Part shown: positions 1-10,000 of the stretch, piece by piece
How positions within the stretch are numbered: position 1 is the first letter of the stretch
How the letters are laid out: each line of letters begins with the position of its first letter
NCBI RefSeq assembly: GCF_900166635.1
Contig: NZ_LT800497.1
Span: forward strand, 3,706,344-3,770,343
Source of the DNA: Oceanobacillus timonensis
GTDB taxonomy: Bacteria; Bacillota; Bacilli; Bacillales; Amphibacillaceae
DNA: 64,000 bases
Direction of reading: 5' to 3'
The notes under the pieces: generated by a model
The model's database searches: none
Told to the model about the DNA's origin: nothing
The model's input: the letters and a program-made list of their open reading frames with translations, nothing else
Made by a program: the position numbers and the translations under genes

Positions 1-219
1 GTCAGCTTCCTGTGCTTCTCCTGTATAGCTGTTATTCTTCCAGTGATTCCAGGTTTCACTTAATGCCAACGCCCCAACGGTAATGCCTGCAGCTATCTGC
101 TCATTATCAAAAGGCAGAATTTGATAACCTAAAACCATTCCTGCAGTATTAATAAAAACTACCGCCAACACAATTAATCGTATCCATTTGTTATCGATGT
201 TTTTTAAAGTCTCTTTCAT
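1..219 (-). CDS. Phage holin, SPP1/phi LC3 type (3' end outside window)
   Basis: The open frame starts with ATG at 219 behind a strong ribosome site (AAGGAGAGGG, 5 nt away) and runs off the left edge after 73 codons. The product has a charged N-terminus, a hydrophobic stretch at about residues 13-33, a second apolar stretch near 43-53, and then a W-x-x-W-KNNSYTGEAQEAD tail. That tail closely follows the WKNNSFT...A..AD ending of SPP1-type holins. Holins form lesions in the cytoplasmic membrane that start lysis. The neighbouring XhlA gene supports the lysis assignment. Confidence 0.85.
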   Translation of the reverse strand, partial: MKETLKNIDNKWIRLIVLAVVFINTAGMVLGYQILPFDNEQIAAGITVGALALSETWNHWKNNSYTGEAQEAD

Positions 220-232
220 TAAAACCCTCTCC

Positions 233-508
233 TTAAAATTGATTTATTAGTAAGACAATCAGCGTAACCAACCCAAAAAGCCACCCGCCCCATTGACGGA
301 TGACTTCTAGAGTCTTACTTTTCCCTACTCCTGTTGCTTTCATATAAATGATCTCCTTCTGTAGCTTCGCAAGTTCTTCCCTCAGACCATTGTATTTCTT
401 TATAGTCTCTCTGGTCTGTTTCATTTCGGTACGTAGCTCAGTGAAATCATTACTCATGTGTGTTATGAGCTTGTGTAATTCTTTATTACTGTAGCCTTCA
501 TCTGACAT
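233..508 (-). CDS. xhlA: XhlA-like lysis-associated membrane protein
   Basis: A 91-residue protein with a long amphipathic, coiled-coil-like N-terminal part and one C-terminal membrane helix (GWLFGLVTLIVLLINQF). This is the layout of the haemolysin XhlA family, which works with holin in phage lysis. The start at 508 has an AGGGGG ribosome site 6 nt upstream. An alternative start at 535 overlaps the preceding small gene as TAATG, but has no ribosome site and would depend on coupling. It lies 13 nt before the holin. Confidence 0.75.
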   Translation of the reverse strand: MSDEGYSNKELHKLITHMSNDFTELRTEMKQTRETIKKYNGLREELAKLQKEIIYMKATGVGKSKTLEVIRQWGGWLFGLVTLIVLLINQF

Positions 509-534
509 GCTCGACCCCCTACTACAATTAGACA

Positions 535-645
535 TTAAAAAGAGGCTAGTGCATCACTAACCCCATAAAATAAACCTCTTTCAGTTTTAATAAATAAATA
601 CCACAACCTTTCAAGGTATGGAAAATAATCCTTAATCTGTTTCAT
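535..645 (-). CDS. Small phage protein (36 aa), unknown
   Basis: A short frame from ATG at 645 to TAA at 535, with GGCAGG about 6 nt upstream. The product is aromatic-rich (MKQIKDYFPYLERLWYLF...). It occupies the slot between the tail fibre/Tal gene and XhlA where many phages place a small XkdX-like protein, but I see no XkdX signature. Its stop overlaps a possible XhlA start (TAATG). Function unknown. Confidence 0.45.
   Translation of the reverse strand: MKQIKDYFPYLERLWYLFIKTERGLFYGVSDALASF
538..581 (-). terminator. Possible intrinsic terminator or attenuator overlapping the small gene
   Basis: On the minus strand an AAAGAGG arm (from 581) pairs with CCTCTTT near 541 and is followed by T residues. 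A second hairpin (TAGTG-ATG-CACTA) lies inside. It overlaps the last codons of the 36-residue gene, so it could be a coincidence of coding sequence. Confidence 0.35.
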
Positions 646-660
646 TTCTTACCTGCCTTG

Positions 661-2652
661 TTAAGTTCTGTGTCCAGTTTTCCCATTAGGGTAAAAGCTG
701 TGTCTAATTACTCCATCAGCGACCATTGCAACTTCACCATCTGTAAATATGCGGATACCGTTTCGGTTATTATCTGTTCCGATGAATACCGCATCCCCGT
801 AGTCACGAACTGTTGATGTTGACCCAACATCCAAACGATTCACCCATACGCTACTACTGTCAGCAACAAGACGTTTTGTAGCACCTTCTCGGTGGTTATA
901 CAGAACCTCAAATGTACTGTTGGATCCACTTCTACCGTAGTATTGAATATTTGAATGATTAGATGTTTGCAATCGTATCGATGCCTGATTATGCCTATAC
1001 GTTTCATTTAAGTCTTCCCATAATCTAGCAGATGAAAATAACCCTAGACTGGATTGACCGCTACTGTAAGTTCCTGAAACAATTGTCTCTTTGTTATTAG
1101 TCTCGTTTATAATTCTCAGGCTAGAACGACCATAACCCTCTGTTGTCACACCTAAAGAAAGTGCTCCTTCTCGCTGCATATGCATGCTTAAGATTGGGAT
1201 GTTTGTATTTTCGATGTATCCAACTGTAAAAGCTGTGAATAAAGTATTTTGGTCATAGTGATAAAAATCTAATCCATACCTACCAAAGTTCATCGTTAAC
1301 TTATCACCAACATAGCTCCAAACGCGACCGTCAGAGATATCAATCCGCCTATTTCCGCCTGCTGTAATCGTACCAGCCAAAATATGTTCTGCAAGAATGC
1401 CTCGACCAGTGATAGCGTTACGGAACGTCCTACCGCCATCTTGTGAAATACCTAAACCTGCACTGTTCAAGACAACAACCAAGTTTGGATTGTTCGGGTC
1501 ACGTGCGATAATGCCGTTTTCAAATTCCAATTCAGTTTGTGCAGAAAGCAGAGCGTTGGTTACTTGAGCTACCTCATTGTTCAAAGCATTCATCGGCAGT
1601 TTACGTTTACCCTCTAAAACATCATTAATGGCATTTGTGGCATTGTTCATTTTGGACTGGTGACGCTTAACAATGTCTTGACTACCAAAAGTAATATCAA
1701 GAGCGATAATTTCACCCTTCCAATTTTTTGTTTCCTTCTGATTAACAATCCGAACTTCCTCATTGAAGCCAATTCGTTCATCAATTAAAAACACCCTATC
1801 GCCAACATTTGTCTGGCCAATAGGATATCCTTGCTTACGTAAATCGTGAATATCAGCAGTAACACTGATTTTAATAGATTCGTCTACAGTCTTTTTCATT
1901 TTCTCGTGTAACGTAGATTCATTACGTATCCGACCATCTTTAACAGGTTCCGATTCACGAATACCAAGAATGTTTGCTAACGGAGAAGTATAATCACCTG
2001 TCAATTTTGCATCTTGCCAATCCCCAGCTTGTTTATCGCCCTCATAATCTGCATAACCTTTAATATAGGTATACATTTCAGAAGCATCTACATCATAAAC
2101 AATGTTAGAGGCATTTAGGCGATGGCGATACATGATGTTTTTATCTTCTCCAACCTGTTCGTCGATGAAAACAGTATTGCCTACTGGTGGTTGAAACTCC
2201 CCGCCATAGCGATTTAACCAATCTTGGAACATTTTGAGACGTTTCGTACCACCACCAAAATTATCCCATTCTGATGCAGAGTAATCACCATTTAACACGT
2301 AATCATAACCACTGTCAGCAAAGATGATATTTAATGCTCGTGTCGCAGTCATCGAACCACTATGCAAATCATGTACGATGGAAATATTGAAATCGTCAAA
2401 GAACTTCGGGATGGCACGTATTTGCGCTTTAATGTGCTGGCCTTCTCCCTGCTTTTGTACAGCAACTATCTTCCATTCTGTTTCGTCATCATCAACCAAC
2501 GTCCACAACTCTGCTAAATCCATTAAAAAACGGCTATTTGGTTTGTTATACTCCAAATCAGCCGTTAATATTTTATCACTATTTAAGTCATGGTCTACTT
2601 CGATTGTTGCCATAACAACATATTCTTTGTTATTTAAGTCTCTGACGTACAT
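661..2652 (-). CDS. Tail endopeptidase/Tal-like baseplate protein
   Basis: A 663-residue protein whose first 370 residues match the prophage endopeptidase tail (Tal, gp27-like) layout: N-terminal VRDLNNKEYVV, a central 'LHSGSMTATRALNIIFADSGYD' type segment, and a closing domain with GDRVFLIDER and ITFGSQDIVKR. The remainder looks like a tail-tip or fibre domain, with an 'ILAEHILAGTITAG' motif near residue 425 and a beta-rich C-terminus. In siphoviruses this hub protein closes the tail tube. It is the last large gene of the tail module, 18 nt after the BppU-like gene, with an AGGAGG site upstream. Confidence 0.8.
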   Translation of the reverse strand: MYVRDLNNKEYVVMATIEVDHDLNSDKILTADLEYNKPNSRFLMDLAELWTLVDDDETEWKIVAVQKQGEGQHIKAQIRAIPKFFDDFNISIVHDLHSGSMTATRALNIIFADSGYDYVLNGDYSASEWDNFGGGTKRLKMFQDWLNRYGGEFQPPVGNTVFIDEQVGEDKNIMYRHRLNASNIVYDVDASEMYTYIKGYADYEGDKQAGDWQDAKLTGDYTSPLANILGIRESEPVKDGRIRNESTLHEKMKKTVDESIKISVTADIHDLRKQGYPIGQTNVGDRVFLIDERIGFNEEVRIVNQKETKNWKGEIIALDITFGSQDIVKRHQSKMNNATNAINDVLEGKRKLPMNALNNEVAQVTNALLSAQTELEFENGIIARDPNNPNLVVVLNSAGLGISQDGGRTFRNAITGRGILAEHILAGTITAGGNRRIDISDGRVWSYVGDKLTMNFGRYGLDFYHYDQNTLFTAFTVGYIENTNIPILSMHMQREGALSLGVTTEGYGRSSLRIINETNNKETIVSGTYSSGQSSLGLFSSARLWEDLNETYRHNQASIRLQTSNHSNIQYYGRSGSNSTFEVLYNHREGATKRLVADSSSVWVNRLDVGSTSTVRDYGDAVFIGTDNNRNGIRIFTDGEVAMVADGVIRHSFYPNGKTGHRT

Positions 2653-2670
2653 GGAGCACCTCCTTTCTTC

Positions 2671-3915
2671 TTATTTATCCAAGAGGGGGACTGCTACAGA
2701 AAAAGTATTCGCGGTACCATGTTCTTTATCATGAGTATTAATTAAAATTTCATTAGCACTTTCGCTTGAACTGACTGAGAGTTGAATTGGTGTTAAATCT
2801 CCTGCCCCCGCATCTTTAGTACCCACTCCATACGTAGTCATGAATTTTTTATCGCTTGGAACGCCACTGACAACAACCGGTGTCCCACTTAAACTACCTT
2901 CTTCTGGCAAGATTAGCATGGACGTCATATATGCTACGTTATTACGGATGAATGCCAGAGTTCCATAAAAATCAGCACCTTCGATGCCACTTGTTAAAGT
3001 TAGCGAAATATCCTCGGAAGGCTCTCGAGGTATACTTTCCACGGTATCTTTCAGTGAATCCAGTTCTGTCTTAGTAGCTTGCTCCTCGTTTTTAACGTTC
3101 CCTAATCCTATCTGTGTCTTAGTGACGTTATGAGGATTACTTTTATCGTCAACATGATTTTTAAGCTGCCCCGAACCTGCCTTGTCATTAATATCCGATT
3201 GCATCTTCGCTTTTTCTCCATCAGAAAAATGCATATCTCCACTACCAACGTGACCCGAAAACTCTTGTCGTGTCACATAATTTAAATCACCAATTTTTTC
3301 GTCTATATCAGTCTGTGTAGCCTTATCATCCCAGCGTTTCTTATCGTCAACTGTCACGTGCGCATCATTATTTGATACATGATTATCAAAATCTGTCTTA
3401 GGAGCTTGTTGCACATTAGTCACATTATCTAACCCGATTTGTTCCGCTGTGACTTGATGAGGGTTATCTTTCCGACCAACATGCTCTAACAACCCTGGGT
3501 TATCACTTTCTAACTTTTGATAAACTTCATTAGCGACGACATCTAATCCATTTATATTAATGGCGACATTATAAAAATCATTGGCACTTTTATTGATACG
3601 TAGCGTGTAATTAACACTAGAAGGAAATACATAAGATGCATCATCATACTCTATTCGAATCTCTACATTATATTTATTAGCTGGAATGACAGCATCAATA
3701 TTAAACTCAATACGACTGTCAAAGACCGGTGACGTAGTTTGATACTGAATTTCATTTTTTGAATTGATAAAGTTCACAAGCGCAGTCCTGCCATTAAGAT
3801 ATGGCATTATAAGCTTATTATTGTCTAGCAGCTCGACAATAACTGTACTGGCATTATCACCTTGCGCAATGGATGTTACATTGTTAATTAATCTTACATT
3901 TAAGGCATTAGACAT
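2671..3915 (-). CDS. BppU-like baseplate upper protein / tail fibre
   Basis: A 414-residue protein. The first about 120 residues resemble the BppU N-terminal beta-sandwich (LIMPYLNGRTALVNF..., then EFNIDAVIPANKYNVEI). Next come linker repeats of the tail-fibre type, 'NPH-x-VT-x-x-QIGL-x-NV', at about residues 150-170 and 260-285, plus related 'HVSNNDAHVT' and 'HVGSGDMHFSDGEK' segments. The C-terminal 110 residues are probably the receptor-facing head. It overlaps the upstream protease gene by 8 nt. The role in host recognition is inferred from family and position. Confidence 0.75.
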   Translation of the reverse strand: MSNALNVRLINNVTSIAQGDNASTVIVELLDNNKLIMPYLNGRTALVNFINSKNEIQYQTTSPVFDSRIEFNIDAVIPANKYNVEIRIEYDDASYVFPSSVNYTLRINKSANDFYNVAININGLDVVANEVYQKLESDNPGLLEHVGRKDNPHQVTAEQIGLDNVTNVQQAPKTDFDNHVSNNDAHVTVDDKKRWDDKATQTDIDEKIGDLNYVTRQEFSGHVGSGDMHFSDGEKAKMQSDINDKAGSGQLKNHVDDKSNPHNVTKTQIGLGNVKNEEQATKTELDSLKDTVESIPREPSEDISLTLTSGIEGADFYGTLAFIRNNVAYMTSMLILPEEGSLSGTPVVVSGVPSDKKFMTTYGVGTKDAGAGDLTPIQLSVSSSESANEILINTHDKEHGTANTFSVAVPLLDK

Positions 3916-4936
3916 AACCCATCGCCTCCGTTTCTATCCATTTTCCATCTTTTTTCGCGTATGCTTCTGTTGCCTGCCACGTATAGTCGGTATAGCGTCT
4001 GAATTGATTATTCGCCTCATCTAATATCGGCAAAGAGTATAATTCAGCGGGCGGCATTGGTACGCCTCTGCCTTGTTGCTCCGAATTTAGTCCGGGTACC
4101 TTTTCGCAATTGTCGAAGACTTTTTCAATAATCTCTTGCGAGGGTAGGTCACTGAATAGCTGTTTGTACAATGCAATTATTCCCGCTATCTGAGGCGTTG
4201 ACATAGAAGTTCCAGACAGTTTTCCGTAATTATCGTTAACTATAGTCGATTTAATATAAGAGCCATATCCTGCAACATCAACCCATTTCCCGACTCCGCT
4301 CGCTTCACGTCTTGTATTAACTGGAGTAAGGTTAGCAACTGTGATAACATTTGGCATTTTCGGAAGTAATTCCTCAAATTCGATATTATCTTCGCCTCTT
4401 CCGTCGTTATGATTTCCTCCTGCAACTACGATAATAAGTCCGTTTTTATACGCCTTAAAGAACGCTTCGCGCATTTTTATCCGAAGGTGTTTAGGGGTTC
4501 CGGCCGAGCTACCTCTACCATCATCGTAATTGATGCTATTTTCTGCGATATGGATAGACATAAATAATATATCTACTTCCTTTTCGAGGCTATAATCTAT
4601 CGCCTCGACGAGCGATTTAATACGGTCGCCGTAAGTCCGAAGAAACATCCGTATATGATAATATTCTGCATCTGGCGCGACTCCAGCAGGCTGTCCGTTT
4701 TGCAAGTTCTTAGCGCAAGCAATGCCTGCACAATGCGTAGGGTGCTCGCTGGTTCCTTTCCACGCTGTTAAAGGTCCGCAGGCCATTCCATCAACAATAG
4801 GGAGCGCCTCATGCTCGTAGATGGGGTCGTCAATAGCAGCGACTTTTACACCTTGACCGGTAATACCTCGATTCCAGTAGTCGTCAATACGTAATTTCGG
4901 ATGGGCATAGGTTACTGTCGATTTTAATAGTTCCAT
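3908..4936 (-). CDS. Subtilisin-like (S8) serine protease in the baseplate module
   Basis: A 342-residue protein counted from ATG 4936, which overlaps the upstream stop as TGATG and has AGGTGAAG 5 nt before it. The S8 catalytic set is visible: Asp36 in VAAIDDP, His65 in EHPTHCAG, the oxyanion Asn175 in AGGN, and Ser244 in SGTSMSTPQ. There is no signal peptide or obvious propeptide, and the protein is shorter than secreted subtilases, so it probably acts inside the cell or in the virion. The unusual DDP replaces DTG and HPTH replaces HGTH. The gene sits between two baseplate genes with overlapping ends, so it is probably a virion component or processes tail proteins. That role is inference. 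Confidence 0.85.
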   Translation of the reverse strand: MELLKSTVTYAHPKLRIDDYWNRGITGQGVKVAAIDDPIYEHEALPIVDGMACGPLTAWKGTSEHPTHCAGIACAKNLQNGQPAGVAPDAEYYHIRMFLRTYGDRIKSLVEAIDYSLEKEVDILFMSIHIAENSINYDDGRGSSAGTPKHLRIKMREAFFKAYKNGLIIVVAGGNHNDGRGEDNIEFEELLPKMPNVITVANLTPVNTRREASGVGKWVDVAGYGSYIKSTIVNDNYGKLSGTSMSTPQIAGIIALYKQLFSDLPSQEIIEKVFDNCEKVPGLNSEQQGRGVPMPPAELYSLPILDEANNQFRRYTDYTWQATEAYAKKDGKWIETEAMGYV

Positions 4937-5628
4937 CAATCTTCACCTACCGGTTTAAACCAAAACTGAGCGTCTTGTGGAGGATTATTCCCAACGTAAA
5001 ATTGCTGTGGAGGCTTTACACTATCATTCGCAATTTTATAGACTTGTGCAATACTGGTTATAACTCGAATATTAAAAAACGTAGAATAGTGTCTCGACAT
5101 ATTAGACTGATCTAAAAACATACCACCCGCGAAATTTTCTAGTCCGTTATTTTCAAATGGGTATTCATTCCAGGGGAAGACGGTAACACCTGCATTTAAT
5201 ATAGATTCCGCTACGATTCTCCTAAAAATTGTGTATCGTTTTTGTTGTTCCACCGGGAAATTGAGTTCTACCTCATTCCATCCGCGTCTTAAATCAACGA
5301 TTTTATAATACAGTTCCGCAGTAGCTTCGCTGTTCATCTCTTGTTCCGCTAATCCTACTCCTAATTGTCCAGCTCGGTTAGCGTAAATAGATACTTTATA
5401 AATAATGCCGTTAACACCTGCCCGGAAGTTAATTCCATAATTATTAAGATTCCTCGTATCCAATTCTGTCGGTTTTACAATCCCGTTAACTCCTGGTGTC
5501 AACCTAGTCGGGTCTGCCGATAAAAAGTCTTGCATAATTTTATAATCTATTTTATCAAGCTTTTCAAAATTACTATTAATCTTTTCTAATTCATCCCGGT
5601 TTAACGGACTTCCTATTCTTTCAATCAT
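4936..5628 (-). CDS. Unknown phage baseplate protein (230 aa)
   Basis: The N-terminus, MIERIGSPLNRDELEKINSNF, looks like the short coiled or trimerising leader of baseplate proteins. The following 170 residues are rich in aromatic and beta-forming residues (GVNGIIYKVSIYANRAG, FNIRVITSIAQVYKI), suggesting a beta-sandwich carbohydrate- or receptor-binding domain. It lies directly between the Dit gene and the protease, overlapping the protease start. I do not recognise a named family. Confidence 0.6.
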   Translation of the reverse strand: MIERIGSPLNRDELEKINSNFEKLDKIDYKIMQDFLSADPTRLTPGVNGIVKPTELDTRNLNNYGINFRAGVNGIIYKVSIYANRAGQLGVGLAEQEMNSEATAELYYKIVDLRRGWNEVELNFPVEQQKRYTIFRRIVAESILNAGVTVFPWNEYPFENNGLENFAGGMFLDQSNMSRHYSTFFNIRVITSIAQVYKIANDSVKPPQQFYVGNNPPQDAQFWFKPVGED

Positions 5629-5637
5629 GTAATCACC

Positions 5638-7053
5638 TCACTTATAATAAAAAGGGAAATCAAAGGATACTCTTGCACTCTTACAATAATAGACTTCTAA
5701 AGTATTCCACCCCGGTGATAATTCCACAAAATCTTTTCGTGTATCCCTCAAAAACGCTAGATTATTTCTGGTAACGTCAGGGCCGTCATAGATAACAGTG
5801 TCTGTCGAGTTTAAAGGTACGTTAACCCTTGCTCTACTGCCGTTAGAGTGGTTTGTGATTTGAAACATTTCATCACTGCCTACTACATCTGTAATTATCA
5901 TTTTCAAATCTTGTTCAAATGGATGGATTGGTACATTCCCGGCGTTATAAATACGGAAGGGAGTTTTTTCTTTAGCGTTATGGGTAAAAGACATTGATTC
6001 ATTGTCATATAACAATCCCATTCCGTATCCCCACAACCCATCATCTATACCAATTCCTCCTGTTTTAATGGAAGGCTCTGCAACGATAAAATAAGCACCT
6101 TTTTCTGACGTTTGTTTCGTACCAATCATCAATGCATGTTCCCCAGTGTCATCCTCATGGATAAATGTTGCCGTGTATTTATAGACAGTCTTAGTATACC
6201 CACTGATATCTGCACTCCCAACGGCTATTTTGTCTAATGAAAGCCTACTAGTAAAAGTACCGTTTGACCTTAATATACCTGTATAATTAAAATCACTACT
6301 TAACCAATCAGATGTTGCACCAATAAAAGACAATTTATATTCCTTGCCTTTAATGAGATGGATATTATATCTAGTCCGAATTCTTCGATTATCACCAAGC
6401 GGAGCAGATGGAACAGAGACTCGTAAAAATGATTTATCGTAACCTTCATAACTTACAGGACTTGATGATGAAAAACTCGTATCGCCTATAGTAGACCAAA
6501 AATCATAATGGCTTGCTACAGTCAAGTCTGCATAAGAGATTAGATTTCCTGTGTCTATATCCGCAGTAGTTCCAATGGATTCAGCAAACGGCAATTCCGT
6601 AGTCTCGAATTCCAATTCACCTTCACCGTCATATACCATTTGTTCTAACTCAAACGTATTTTGTAAACGGACCTTATATATTTTTCCTCCGATAAATTTA
6701 TTGTTTGTAGATTCGTCCATCTTTGCAGGTTCATTCAAATCAACAAAAGCGTAAGCAAGCTGCTTTGCCCGCCTACGCTCTCTGATATAATAAGATTCTT
6801 TATCCAACACTTTTTCAAACAATAAATCTCGTAATAATGGATAGTCATGATAATCTCTAGCTCGAACCATGAATGGCACTTTTATGGTTCTCACGCCATA
6901 TGTTGATCCATAATCAACACGCCTGTCTGTGCCTTCAACTTCTCCATATTGAGGTTCTATAGGTATGGATGACACGATAAAATCTTTGACTATCACACCG
7001 AAATCCTCAAAATTAAAAGAATCTCCATTCTGTTTTATGATTTGTGCATCCAT
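5638..7053 (-). CDS. Distal tail protein (Dit) with inserted carbohydrate-binding-like domain
   Basis: A 471-residue protein. Residues 1-165 have the Dit N-terminal plan: FNFEDFGVIVKDF, then RTIKVPFMVRARDYHDYPLLRDLLFEKV and the paired strand region ending FETTELPFAES. About residues 170-340 form an extra beta-rich domain (FWSTIGDTSF..., YNIHLIKGKEYKLSFIGATS) like a CBM-type module. Residues 350-471 return to the Dit C-terminal fold, with FRIYNAGNVPIHPFEQ and STDTVIYDGPDVT. Such 'evolved Dit' proteins sit under the tape measure at the tail tip and add host adhesion. It follows the tape measure gene by 3 nt. Confidence 0.85.
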   Translation of the reverse strand: MDAQIIKQNGDSFNFEDFGVIVKDFIVSSIPIEPQYGEVEGTDRRVDYGSTYGVRTIKVPFMVRARDYHDYPLLRDLLFEKVLDKESYYIRERRRAKQLAYAFVDLNEPAKMDESTNNKFIGGKIYKVRLQNTFELEQMVYDGEGELEFETTELPFAESIGTTADIDTGNLISYADLTVASHYDFWSTIGDTSFSSSSPVSYEGYDKSFLRVSVPSAPLGDNRRIRTRYNIHLIKGKEYKLSFIGATSDWLSSDFNYTGILRSNGTFTSRLSLDKIAVGSADISGYTKTVYKYTATFIHEDDTGEHALMIGTKQTSEKGAYFIVAEPSIKTGGIGIDDGLWGYGMGLLYDNESMSFTHNAKEKTPFRIYNAGNVPIHPFEQDLKMIITDVVGSDEMFQITNHSNGSRARVNVPLNSTDTVIYDGPDVTRNNLAFLRDTRKDFVELSPGWNTLEVYYCKSARVSFDFPFYYK

Positions 7054-7056
7054 CGA

Positions 7057-10000
7057 TTAAAACCTCCTTATGGTTGCTTCTACTGCGTTCTGTTCATTGA
7101 CATATGCCCTAACGCCCTCTTTGTTATCATAGACGTTTATTTCAATAGGCTGCCTTCTAACATTTACATTTGCATTTACTCCAGATTGTACTTGAGCAGT
7201 AGCATTTCGCTTTATGCCTTTCAAGCTGGAACTAATCTGTGATGATTTCATGTCCATCTTTGGATTAAATGACTTCGTTGCCACAGATGCCATACCCGCA
7301 CTGGTATTGGCGACTTTACCTTTCATCCTATCAATACCTTTGATATACCCTTCAAAGGTATTGATACCGAATCCACGAAATACACGGGATGGTGAGTTAA
7401 TCCCTAATAGATTTTTAGCACCTTCAACAGCGTCACCTACAACGCCTTTTGCAGCATCAACGACATTTCCAGCCATGTCTTTAATACCGTCAATTAATCC
7501 CTGTATGATATCCGTTCCAACGTCGAATAAGTCAACTTCTCCGAAAAAGTCCATCACGTTACCCCAGATATCTGAAATCGTATCAAAAACGGAATCCATA
7601 GCTTCGCTCACTGCGTCTATAATATCACTGAATATATTAGACACCGTATCGAAAATAGAACTAACAACGTCCGATACAGTAGAGCTGATGCTATCCCAAA
7701 TGCTTGATATCGTATCCCAGACGCTATTCATAACGCTGCTGATTGTACTTAGAATATTGTTAAATATACTGCTTACCGTATCCCATATACTACTTAGCAC
7801 GCTTGATACAGTCGATACAATCGTATTCCACACTGATGATGTCACACTGGAAATTGTATTCCAGGTATCCGATATGAAACTTTTAACGGAATTGAATACG
7901 CTTGTTGCGACGGATTTTATTCCATTCCAAACGGAACTCAGTACGCCTTTTATAGCGTTCCACACTGCAGAAGAAACGGATTGGATGATATCCCAAACGG
8001 TAGATATCAAATCCTGAATTCCATTGAACTCCGTATTTGCCAGTGTTTTGATCCCGTTCCAGATGGAAGTGAGTACCGATTTTATTCCATTCCATACAGC
8101 GCTTGAAATAGATTTAATCGTATTCCATACCGTGGACACAACATTCATAACGTTATTAAATGCGCTGGTTGCGATACTTTTGATTCCATTCCAGACAGTT
8201 GTAAGGACTGATTTAATCCCGTTCCATACTGTGCTGGATACGGTTTTTATCGTGTTCCACACTGTTGTTACTGATGACTTAATGCCATTAAATATCGGGG
8301 AAACGATAGAAACCAACGTGTTCCAAATGGTTGTCAGTACTGATTTAATTGTGTTCCACACAGTCGTTGAAACAGATTTTATTCCATTCCACAATTCCGT
8401 GAAAAAGGATTTCAATTCAGTGAAAACCGTTGTTGCACCAGTTACTAATATATTCCATGCTGTCATCAATGCAGCTTTGATAGCATTCCACACCGTTACA
8501 GCCACAGTTTTTATCCCGTTCCATAACTCTGTGAAAAATGTCGACAACTTATTCCATACTGTCGTAGCGATCGCAACGATACCATTCCACACAGTTGTGA
8601 GGACTGTCTTAATAAAGTTCCATACAGTTGTTGAAACTTCCTTAATCTTGTTCCATAGTTCGGTGAAGAACGTAGACAATTTATTCCAAACTGGTATCGC
8701 AATCGAAACAATTCCGTTCCACACTGAAACTAAAATAGTTTTAATAACATTCCACGCTGCTCTAGCAGTTGTACTTATAAATGTCCATACACCTTGAATA
8801 AAGTCTGCAATGCCTTGGAATATTGGAATAGCAACCGATAGTATACCTTGCCAAATAGATGATAAGAAAGAAGTTATGGTTGTCCATACAGCAATTGCTT
8901 TTGTTTTTACTCCGTCCCATACTGAAACAAAGAAATCGACAATTCCAGTCCATATGGTTGTAGCTATTTCTTTAATAGACTGCCATGCGCTGGATAAAAA
9001 TGTAGTAATTGCAGTCCATGCTGCGGAAGCTTTATTTTGCGTTCCTTCCCATACTGAGCTGAAGAAATTCGTAATTGCTCCCCAAACTGTTGAAGCAATG
9101 CTCTTTATCTTCTCCCATGTGGTAGATAAGAAGTTGCTAATTGCTCCCCATACTTGAAGGGTAACAGCTTTAATCTTATCCCAGTTCTGGTATATGACAG
9201 TTGCCAGAGCGATTACAATTGATATTGCGATAGTGACCGGATTAATTAAACGTAACAAGAATTTGCCGATATTTAATATCCACGGTCCAACTGTAGTAAG
9301 TATATTGATGAATCCGGAAAATGCAGTGACAACCATCGTGATAAATGGCAGTAAAGCTAGTAAAGCTCCGCCTAGTAACGTACCAAGTGAAATCAATTTA
9401 CCTATAATTGGGTTGTTCTGCATCATGGAACTAGCCCATTCAAGGAATCCGTTTGCTAGATCTAGCATCTTGGAACCTAATGGAGCTAGTGCAACGCCCA
9501 AGTCTATAATAAACTGAATAACGTTACCTATCAGATCAATTACTTTCGGGCCATTCTCTTGCACGTATTGGATAAATTTCTGGAACCCGTCCGATTCCGC
9601 TATTGTAGATGACCATTCACGGAACCTTTTCATCATCTGTCCTAATGCATTAAATATAATTTCGCTGTTATCACTAAACGCAACAAACAGGTTGATAATT
9701 CCGTTAATAGCGTCGCCAAATATACCTCTGATTGTTGGCATGTTAGTTTTTACATAATCCACAAAAGACTGAAATGCTTTTGACTCACTTAGCCCACCCG
9801 TCCATTCCTTGAAACTTTCGGTCATTTCCAAGAAACCGGTGGACATTGATTTCGCGAGTGGATCAAACGCCACCATCATGTTTCCGAAGCCGGCAATCAG
9901 ATTGCCAATTGCTTTTCCCAAGGTTTCTACATAAAATCCTGCTGTATTCCCCATCCATTCAAAAAACGCTTGAGCGCCGCTGCCATTAATTGCTTCTTTA

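Noticed and set aside
7214..8797. Two long plus-strand frames (267 and 257 codons)
   Set aside because: They are antisense to the 11-residue repeats of the tape measure gene, repetitive themselves, and have no ribosome sites.
7600..9200. Regular DNA repeats that could suggest a CRISPR array
   Set aside because: The repeats are 33-bp coding units of the tape measure protein without unique spacers.
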